From Planctomycetota bacterium (GTDB lineage Bacteria > Planctomycetota > J058 > JARGOJ01), in NCBI GenBank assembly GCA_029210225.1, contig JARGOJ010000253.1, positions 1-6,223 on the forward strand: a stretch of DNA of 6,223 nucleotides. Reading direction: 5' to 3'. The notes beneath the pieces were generated by a model that did no database searches, had not been told where the DNA came from, and saw only the letters and a program-made list of their open reading frames with translations. A program made the position numbers and the translations under genes. This document shows, one piece after another, positions 1 through 5,123 of this stretch (positions are counted from its first letter, which is position 1; each line of letters starts with the position of its first letter).

Positions 1-927
1 GATATCGCCATCGTTTGAGAGGGAGGACTGGCCTAAATCACGGGCCAATCCAAAGTCGGTGAGCTTGGCCCGTCCATCTTTGGTGATGAGGATGTTCTGA
101 GGCTTCATATCTCGGTGAATGAGCCCGTTGTCATGAGCATAGTCCAGGCCATGGGATACTTGAGCGAGGAGGGGCAGGACCTCTTTCAGGGGATGCTTCG
201 CTTTTAGAAACTCGTCGAAGGGCAGGCCGTCGATGAGCTCCATGGTAAAGAAGTTTGTCCCGTCGTCTTCTCCAAGATCATAAACCTCCACAATCGCCGG
301 ATGCTTAAGCCTCGCTTCCGCTTCGCCTTCTCGCTTAAAGCGCTCGATGAGGTCGCCTGTGCAGTCTTTTCGGAGGACCTTAAGGGCCATTTCTGGGCCC
401 CCGTCCGGGCCAGTGGCCCGATAGATAACCCCCATGCCTCCGGCGGCAATGTAGTCGACAATTTTGTAGGGACCGATGAAGTCAGGGATGGGCTGACCGC
501 GATCGTCCACGCGACCAATTCCAGCGCTGTTGGCGCTGGGGTGGCGATGCCCGGAGGACGCGCTAATCAGCCGCTTGCGATCAGAATGTTTGGTGTCGAA
601 AGCGCTTAAGTCTAGGACTGGAGTCGGAGTCATGGTGCCGCAACGAAGGCAGCGTCTTCGCCCGGCGCGTTTTGCGGGGAGCACTGAGAAGGGCCGGCGA
701 CAGCCAAGGCACTGGGTTTGGCAGCGCAGGACAATTTCGCGCAGGGCAAGATACTGCCGCGGAGAGACGATTTTCTCCTGAGTGAGGAACTGACCGAGGG
801 GCGGGGCTTTCCCACGTTGTTGGGCGAGCTGGAGTTGTTTCCGGCGGAGCTTCTTCACCATATCTCGGGAGGCGAGCCCGCACTCGATGAGAATGAGCGC
901 TAACAAAATGTCTTGTGGAGCGCGCAT
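1..927 (-). CDS. Serine/threonine protein kinase with N-terminal zinc ribbon, 3' end cut by window edge
   Basis: The frame is open from the ATG at 927 to the window edge (309 codons, no stop). Residues about 5-68 are helical and resemble the MshEN/GspE N-terminal module (pattern LGQFL...IVS..QYL); this match is tentative. Cysteines C73, C76, C93 and C96 form a CxxC-x16-CxxC zinc-ribbon-like cluster, followed by a polar linker (about 100-148). The Hanks-type kinase domain begins near 150: glycine loop AAGGMGVIY (161-169), ATP-binding lysine in MALKVL (K183), likely helix-C glutamate near E200, catalytic loop HRDMKPQN (271-278; D273, K275, N278) and DFG at 291-293. All visible catalytic residues are present, so it should be active and phosphorylate Ser/Thr on partner proteins. 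The first glycine of the GxGxxG loop is alanine. No membrane segment is seen in this part. The start lies 3 bases after the speE stop, with GGAAAG inside the end of speE as the likely ribosome binding site. The activation-loop end, the APE motif and any C-terminal sensor lie outside the window. Confidence 0.93.
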   Translation of the reverse strand, partial: MRAPQDILLALILIECGLASRDMVKKLRRKQLQLAQQRGKAPPLGQFLTQEKIVSPRQYLALREIVLRCQTQCLGCRRPFSVLPAKRAGRRRCLRCGTMTPTPVLDLSAFDTKHSDRKRLISASSGHRHPSANSAGIGRVDDRGQPIPDFIGPYKIVDYIAAGGMGVIYRATGPDGGPEMALKVLRKDCTGDLIERFKREGEAEARLKHPAIVEVYDLGEDDGTNFFTMELIDGLPFDEFLKAKHPLKEVLPLLAQVSHGLDYAHDNGLIHRDMKPQNILITKDGRAKLTDFGLARDLGQSSLSNDGDI

Positions 928-930
928 CGC

Positions 931-1779
931 TTAGCTTTCCGCTGGGTTGAGTTTTTGTTTCAGAAAGTTGGGCAAGGCAAAGGCCGCGTGGTGAATGCCC
1001 GGGTTGTAGTAGCGAGTTGTCTTGGCGATTGTCGCCGCCCGACTCTCAGAGAAGTGCTCGAAGGGGCCGTATTCTTTGGATGCGAAGGTGAAGCTCCAAT
1101 AGCCGAAGGGATAAGTCGGCACGGGGAAGGTGTAAAGCTCGCAGACTGGGAACAGCGATTTGAGTGTTTCGACGATTTCTTGGACGGTGTCCATTCGCCA
1201 GAGGGGTCCCTCCGATTGAACAACCATGATGCCGCCGTCTTTGAGTGCCTCAAAGGCGCATTGGTAAAAGGCTTTGTTGAAGAGCCCTTCTGCGGGACCA
1301 GCGGGGTCTGTGGAGTCAACGAGGATGACATCGTAGGCGTCTTTGCGAGTGGCGATGTACTCAATGCCATCTTGAACGAGGATCTTGGTGCGTGGATCGT
1401 CTAAGCCGCAGGAGAGGGTTGGGAAAAACTTGCGTGCGGTTTCAATGACCATGCCGTCAATTTCGCAGAGCTCAACAGATCTCACGCTGTCATGCTTCAA
1501 CACCTCGCGGACAGTGCCGCCATCGCCACCACCGATAACCATGACGTCTTTTGGGGCTTTGTGGGCTAACAGGGGGACGTGGGAGATCATGTCGTGATAG
1601 ATGAATTCATCCCGCTCGGTGACCATGAACTTGCCGTCGATGGTCATGACCTTGCCGAAGTCGTGGGTGTCATAGATATCGATTGTTTGGAAATCACTCT
1701 TTCCGTGAAAGAGCTGCTCTTTGACACGGATGGAGAAGCGGCTGTGATCGGTGAGTTGTTCGGAGAACCATAAATCCAT
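931..1779 (-). CDS. speE: Spermidine synthase (putrescine aminopropyltransferase)
   Basis: Cytosolic enzyme that moves an aminopropyl group from decarboxylated S-adenosylmethionine to putrescine, giving spermidine and methylthioadenosine. The 282-residue length is normal for the family. Visible landmarks are TERDEFIYHDMISHVPLLAH (54-73), nearly the same as in the E. coli enzyme; the nucleotide-binding loop GGGDGG (83-88); the acidic stretch ELCEID (103-108); QDG (136-138); and the catalytic loop DSTDP (155-159), where D155 and D158 match the family's catalytic aspartates. PTYPFGYWSF (221-230) matches the P-x-YP-x-G-x-WSF motif of many bacterial SpeE proteins. The ATG at 1779 has AAAGAGG seven bases upstream, overlapping the stop of the FHA gene 11 bases away, which suggests translational coupling. 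No speD or arginine/ornithine decarboxylase gene is in the window, so the substrates must come from elsewhere. Its place between an FHA gene and a kinase gene is unusual. The assignment is firm; the exact amine preference (putrescine or another diamine) cannot be read with certainty. Confidence 0.96.
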   Translation of the reverse strand: MDLWFSEQLTDHSRFSIRVKEQLFHGKSDFQTIDIYDTHDFGKVMTIDGKFMVTERDEFIYHDMISHVPLLAHKAPKDVMVIGGGDGGTVREVLKHDSVRSVELCEIDGMVIETARKFFPTLSCGLDDPRTKILVQDGIEYIATRKDAYDVILVDSTDPAGPAEGLFNKAFYQCAFEALKDGGIMVVQSEGPLWRMDTVQEIVETLKSLFPVCELYTFPVPTYPFGYWSFTFASKEYGPFEHFSESRAATIAKTTRYYNPGIHHAAFALPNFLKQKLNPAES

Positions 1780-1790
1780 TAAAGGCCTCT

Positions 1791-3041
1791 TTAAGATTCG
1801 TTTTGGAAACGAAGTATGACCTGACCAATCTTAATTAAGTCGCCATCTCGAAGGACGAGCCTGGAGACTTTTGTGCCATTGACAATCGTGCCATTGGCGC
1901 TTCCTAGATCGATGAGTACGGGGGTGGGTCCGGTGGTTTCGATGCGGGCGTGGCGTCGGGATACAGACTTCGACATGATTTTAATGCCTGCTGCGACATC
2001 GCGCCCAACAACATAACTGCTCCCTTGCTGAAACTTAAACAGCTGCTCGGCGAGACCTTCGACGACGAGCAGGCTGTATTCCTGCTCTTTCTTGGGAGCG
2101 GGCGCAGGCGGGGGTTGAGGGGCTGTTGATTGGGATCGAATGCTCGGAGTGAATTGAGCGGCTGGGCTCTTTGGCGGGGCTTTATGCTTCGAGCTTTCTG
2201 GGACAGGAGCCGCGAAAGGATTCGGGGCCGCTGGAGCCTGCGCTTCATGCCTAGAGGAGGCTGGGGGGCGCTGTCTTTCTTTGTTTTCGGCGACCGGCGC
2301 GGCGAAGGGGTTGGGAGAGGCGCCGCTTGAACTTTGAAGCGGGGGCAGGGTTGAAGAGTGAGGCCGCGGATTGTTCGCGCCGGGTTCTGGGACCGGAGCA
2401 GCGAAGGGGTTTGGCGCGGCAAGCGCAGGGTTCTCTGTGAGAGCTGTCCCAAAGGTGGGGGTGACTTCCCCAGGCTCCGGTATGTCGGAGCTTGGGAGCC
2501 CTGGGATCGGCGCGCTGAAGGGGTTTGGGGCAGGAGTGGGAGGAGCGGTCGGGGTCGGGGGGAGCGCTGGAGGGACGGGAATGTCGCCGAGGACGTTGTC
2601 GTCTTGAGGAATGAATGGCTCGAAGGGGCTTCCCGCTTCGCTCAATTGTGAGGGGCGGAGGGGCGTAAAGCGACCGCTCGCGGTACGGAAGGCGTCTCTA
2701 TCCTCAAAGCCAGGGACGGTTCCCTTGAAGGGATCATAGCCGTCCTTCTTAGCTAGACCTGGGCGCTCGAAGACGGAGCTATCTGGCATTTCGTTCCGGT
2801 CGAAGACGGCGCTGTCGGTCATCGCGGTCCGGTCAAATGAGGAGCTTTCCGCGCCGTCAAAGACTTCGGTCGCGTTAGAGTCGAACAGAGGCGCTGAAGC
2901 GCTCTCTGGAGGAACAGAGGCGCCGGGGGCAGGGGCGATAAATTTGAGCTGGCATCGACTGCAAGCGGCGAGGGTCCCTTCCTTCTCGTTGGGGAGGGAG
3001 GTGACTCCACGGCAAACGGGGCAGTGATATTCGATCGTCAT
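1791..3041 (-). CDS. FHA-domain protein with N-terminal zinc ribbon and Pro/Ala-rich repeat linker
   Basis: A 416-residue protein in three parts. Residues 1-35 hold a zinc-ribbon-like cluster, HCPVC and CSRC (C7, C10, C27, C30). Residues about 40-320 form a long, probably disordered linker rich in Pro, Ala and Ser, with an 11-residue FDR repeat (69-93) and four (A/S)PNPF(A/S)AP(V/I) repeats (171-280). Residues about 322-416 are a forkhead-associated (FHA) domain with the usual landmarks: GR at 346-347, SRRH at 361-364 and GSANGTIVNG at 380-389. In this family the Arg, Ser, His and Asn residues at these sites bind phosphothreonine peptides. The protein is probably a cytosolic phospho-reader, and the kinase two genes downstream in the same operon is its likely partner; that link is inference. 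No signal peptide or membrane helix is seen. The ATG at 3041 has AGGA seven bases upstream and starts immediately before the cysteine cluster. The very GC-rich linker produces several long open frames on both strands, none of which looks coding. Confidence 0.93.
   Translation of the reverse strand: MTIEYHCPVCRGVTSLPNEKEGTLAACSRCQLKFIAPAPGASVPPESASAPLFDSNATEVFDGAESSSFDRTAMTDSAVFDRNEMPDSSVFERPGLAKKDGYDPFKGTVPGFEDRDAFRTASGRFTPLRPSQLSEAGSPFEPFIPQDDNVLGDIPVPPALPPTPTAPPTPAPNPFSAPIPGLPSSDIPEPGEVTPTFGTALTENPALAAPNPFAAPVPEPGANNPRPHSSTLPPLQSSSGASPNPFAAPVAENKERQRPPASSRHEAQAPAAPNPFAAPVPESSKHKAPPKSPAAQFTPSIRSQSTAPQPPPAPAPKKEQEYSLLVVEGLAEQLFKFQQGSSYVVGRDVAAGIKIMSKSVSRRHARIETTGPTPVLIDLGSANGTIVNGTKVSRLVLRDGDLIKIGQVILRFQNES
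2202..2531 (-). repeat. Four PNPF repeats in the FHA protein linker
   Basis: The motif (A/S)PNPF(A/S)AP(V/I) occurs at residues 171-179, 209-217, 242-250 and 272-280 of the FHA protein, 38, 33 and 30 residues apart. It is visible in the DNA as a recurring GGxxCxGGxGCxGCGAAxGGxTT pattern on the plus strand. The spacers differ in sequence while the motif stays nearly fixed, so the motif itself appears to be conserved. This may be a short binding motif or just linker expansion by repeat copying. Confidence 0.8.
2772..2837 (-). repeat. 33-bp imperfect tandem repeat (11-residue FDR unit)
   Basis: Two adjacent 33-base units inside the FHA gene match at 25 of 33 positions by hand alignment. They encode FDRTAMTDSAV (residues 69-79) and FDRNEMPDSSV (80-90), followed by the start of a third unit, FERP (91-94). 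Related FDS and FDG steps occur just before, at residues 53 and 61. The units contain Thr and Ser next to acidic residues, so they could be phosphorylation sites for a kinase, but no site is proven. Confidence 0.75.
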
Positions 3042-3184
3042 TCCTGGTTCCTGAGAGAGTCCGACCGAGGTTTCGCGAACACTTTCTTTGAAGAAACGAA
3101 GCTAAATAGTCTGCGAAGAATCCCGATCCCTCTGACATGGATCGAAGTCTCGAGCGTTCCTTCGTGCAACAGTTGCTTAATCAT
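3038..3184 (-). CDS. Possible small protein, 48 residues, overlapping the FHA gene start
   Basis: The ORF starts at the ATG at 3184 and ends with a TGA that overlaps the FHA gene ATG in an ATGA junction, the arrangement typical of translationally coupled operon genes. The start has GAGGG about five bases upstream, a fair ribosome binding site. The protein begins MIKQLLHEGTLETSIHV, is basic, and has a short hydrophobic stretch near the middle (GIGILRRLFSFV) but no clear membrane helix or signal peptide. A second in-frame ATG at 3211 would add nine residues (MKRSIDEGI), but no ribosome binding site precedes it. I do not recognise the family. The ORF fills most of the divergent intergenic region, so it could be a real first gene, a leader peptide controlling the FHA gene, or chance. 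It uses a few AGA/AGG codons. Another open frame (3024-3218, plus strand) lies antisense to it and looks less likely. Confidence 0.35.
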   Translation of the reverse strand: MIKQLLHEGTLETSIHVRGIGILRRLFSFVSSKKVFAKPRSDSLRNQE

Positions 3185-3240
3185 AATACCCTCATCAATA
3201 GAGCGCTTCATATATTAGGGTCGAGAAAGACTTTCGGAGG
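3042..3240. promoter_or_regulatory. Divergent intergenic region between the FHA operon and hflX
   Basis: This 199-base region separates two divergent transcription units and must hold promoters for at least one of them. The best -10-like element toward hflX is TATATT at 3211-3216, which would place transcription start near 3223, just ahead of the GGAGG at 3236. I see no good -35 at the matching distance. On the minus strand TATTAT (about 3190-3185) is the best -10-like element, again without a clear -35, and it overlaps the start of the small ORF. An inverted repeat, TTTCTT-TG-AAGAAA, lies at 3083-3096. Confidence 0.35.
3236..3240 (+). promoter_or_regulatory. Shine-Dalgarno GGAGG of hflX
   Basis: A perfect GGAGG core directly abuts the only standard start codon nearby, TTG at 3241, leaving no spacer. 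The usual spacer is 5-9 bases. The next codon at a proper distance is ATC at 3247 (six-base spacer), which is not a normal start. Upstream the frame is open only to the TAG at 3199-3201 and holds no ATG, GTG or TTG. The site therefore supports translation beginning here but leaves the exact start open. Confidence 0.6.
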
Positions 3241-4938
3241 TTGTTCATCAGAAAGCTATTTGGGAACACAACAGGGCTCAGTCCACAGCATCTAGCGGAC
3301 GCCGAAAAGCTTTTTAGGCGGCGCTTAAAACAAGAGCAAGCGGCATCTTTAGAGCTTGTTAGAGAGTTATCAGAATGGTCCGGTGAAACGAAGCGACGCA
3401 TTGGGGTCCTCATCGATCGTCGTGGTCGAATTCTTCATGTTTTACTCGGGGATAGTACCGGTTTAGGTGTCCCTCCAGAGCTTGTGAGGGAACGTCCAGC
3501 AGGTCGATTCCGTGGTCTCCGTTGGATCGCAACAGGACCATACAGCGATGAACCCAGCGAAAAAGATCTGACGACCCTCGCCCGAGCGCGTTTTGATTTG
3601 TACATCCAGGTTGCCATCACCGAAGATGGTCGCCCCTGGTCCTTTCGCGAAGCCCATCTTAAAGCTCCCGACTCTGAAGCCACCGAAGAGAGCCTCTCTC
3701 GCCGCAAAAGCTACGTGATCTCCGATCCTCGTTCTCCACGGCAACTAAGAAACGACTTTGAAGAGTTCATTGGAGCCCTTGAAGAGGAATTTGAACGCGG
3801 GGTCTCCGAGACTCGTTCCACTCGAGGAGAAAACTCAGAGCGGGCCATACTTGTCACCGTTGGTGTGGAGTCGCGCCGCATGCTCGAACGTCGTGAAGAA
3901 GAACTCAAAGAGCTGGTCAGCTCGGCCGGAGCTATGATTGCCGGGACAGTGCTTCAACGCCGTGAAGCTCTCCACCCAAAAACTCTCATCGGAAGCGGTC
4001 GGGCTCAGGAGTTGGCGTTGCTCTGTGTCCAAAAGAACGCAGACCTGGTCGTCTTCTCTTGTGATTTAACCGGCACCCAGGCCAAGGCTTTAGAGAGCTT
4101 CATCGGGGTTCGGGTTCTCGACCGAACACAGATTATCTTGGACTTATTCTCGCAGAGCGCTCGCTCATCGGGAGGTAAGCTACAAGTTGAGTTGGCGCGA
4201 CTTCGCTATCATTTACCTCGTCTCGCCGGTCGTGGTGAGGGCCTATCCCAGATTGGTGGTGGCCTCGGCGCCAATCGCGGAATCGGTAGTAATCGTGGCG
4301 TTGGCGAAACGAAGCTCGAACTCGACCGTCGGGCGATTCGTCGCCGCATCGAAGGCTTGGAGAAGAAATACACCAAGTTACTTAAGCGACGCAATCAAAA
4401 GCGCCAGAAACGCCTGAAAGGACAGGTCGATCATATTGCCTTGATTGGGTACACCAACATCGGCAAATCGACGCTCTTTAATCGCTTGACCGGAGCGACC
4501 GTTGGGACCGCCGACCGGCTCTTCGCAACCTTGGACCCAACCGTTCGTCGTCGAACTTTGCCATCCCAGAGACGAGTCGTCTTCTCAGACACCGTGGGTT
4601 TTATCGAGGAGCTGCCGCAGGATTTGGCGCGGGCTTTTGGAGCGACCTTGGAAGAACTGAGAGACGCAAAGATTCGCTTGCATGTGGTCGATGCTTCGGC
4701 GCCAGATATGCACCTCAAAATTCGCGCTGTGCGAGAGCTTCTCGCCGAGCTTGAGCTCGATTCCGCTCCGGAGATTATCGTCTTCAATAAATGCGATTTG
4801 ATCCGCTCGGAGAACTATCTACCTCTCGCACGTCAGATAACCGAAGACCCTATCCTCGTCTCAGCAATAACTGGCAAGGGCCTAGATACATTGGTGGCGC
4901 GGATTGAGCAGAAGCTGATCGATATCGACAACGCTTAA
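3241..4938 (+). CDS. hflX: Ribosome-associated GTPase HflX, long N-terminal form
   Basis: HflX binds the 50S subunit, hydrolyses GTP and in E. coli splits stalled 70S ribosomes under stress. This 565-residue version carries an extra N-terminal domain of about 190 residues (GLSPQHL, LFRRRL, RRIGVLIDRRGRI, RFRGLR), as in long HflX proteins of Geobacter-type bacteria; E. coli HflX has 426 residues. The HflX N domain spans about 200-300 (LIGSGRAQEL, DRTQIILDLF), then the helical/glycine-rich region (KLQVELARLRYHLPRL, GGG at 339-341). The G domain has G1 GYTNIGKST (403-411), G2 region TLDPT (430-434), G3 DTVG (450-453), G4 NKCD (516-519) and G5 SA (541-542). All are intact, and the protein ends soon after G5. 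The glycine-rich loop is longer than usual. The frame is given from TTG at 3241 because that is the first standard start, but the Shine-Dalgarno spacing fits ATC at 3247 better. It has no hfq neighbour and appears to be transcribed alone or with the downstream lipoprotein gene. Confidence 0.95.
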   Translation: MFIRKLFGNTTGLSPQHLADAEKLFRRRLKQEQAASLELVRELSEWSGETKRRIGVLIDRRGRILHVLLGDSTGLGVPPELVRERPAGRFRGLRWIATGPYSDEPSEKDLTTLARARFDLYIQVAITEDGRPWSFREAHLKAPDSEATEESLSRRKSYVISDPRSPRQLRNDFEEFIGALEEEFERGVSETRSTRGENSERAILVTVGVESRRMLERREEELKELVSSAGAMIAGTVLQRREALHPKTLIGSGRAQELALLCVQKNADLVVFSCDLTGTQAKALESFIGVRVLDRTQIILDLFSQSARSSGGKLQVELARLRYHLPRLAGRGEGLSQIGGGLGANRGIGSNRGVGETKLELDRRAIRRRIEGLEKKYTKLLKRRNQKRQKRLKGQVDHIALIGYTNIGKSTLFNRLTGATVGTADRLFATLDPTVRRRTLPSQRRVVFSDTVGFIEELPQDLARAFGATLEELRDAKIRLHVVDASAPDMHLKIRAVRELLAELELDSAPEIIVFNKCDLIRSENYLPLARQITEDPILVSAITGKGLDTLVARIEQKLIDIDNA

Positions 4939-4957
4939 AAAGATAAGAGAGTCATGC

Positions 4958-4995
4958 AAGGCCGGGTCCTCGGGTTAAAATCGGGGCCCGGCCTT
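4958..4995 (+). terminator. GC-rich hairpin after hflX, possible terminator
   Basis: The arms AAGGCCGGGTCC (4958-4969) and GGGCCCGGCCTT (4984-4995) pair over 12 positions with one G-U wobble around a 14-base loop. The hairpin begins 20 bases after the hflX stop, where a terminator is expected. No T-run follows on the plus strand (GATCAATTG), so it is not a textbook intrinsic terminator; it could reduce read-through into the lipoprotein gene or protect the hflX mRNA 3' end. The rest of the 185-base gap (4939-5123) shows no convincing promoter. Confidence 0.45.
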
Positions 4996-5123
4996 GATCA
5001 ATTGAACCGAAAAAGAATCCTGCGAGACTATTGGTCAATGCGTCGGGGATTGTCCTGGCCAAACGCCTATCATTTGCCGCCTCGATTTCCCGAGGATAAC
5101 GACTCATCAAAAGGACGAAATCC

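Noticed and set aside
913..1404. 163-residue plus-strand ORF opposite speE
   Set aside because: It is antisense to an unmistakable spermidine synthase with all family motifs; its translation shows no recognisable domain and has no ribosome binding site.
2202..2531. NPF motifs as eukaryotic EH-domain ligands
   Set aside because: EH domains are eukaryotic, and nothing else in the window suggests an effector or a host-directed protein.
1904..2651. Several long ORFs on both strands across the FHA gene linker
   Set aside because: The linker is GC-rich and Pro/Ala/Gly coding, which keeps other frames open. The translations are Arg/Gly/Ser-rich and show no motif.
3083..3096. TTTCTT-TG-AAGAAA inverted repeat as an operator
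   Set aside because: It is only six bases per arm and A/T-rich, and such a short match is easily found by chance; no second copy was seen.
2875..3138. 87-residue minus-strand ORF overlapping the FHA gene start
   Set aside because: It runs through the FHA zinc-ribbon coding region in another frame; the FHA frame and the ATGA-coupled small ORF explain the region better.
3024..3218. 64-residue plus-strand ORF in the divergent intergenic region
   Set aside because: It starts inside the FHA gene, has no convincing ribosome binding site and is antisense to the more plausible small ORF.
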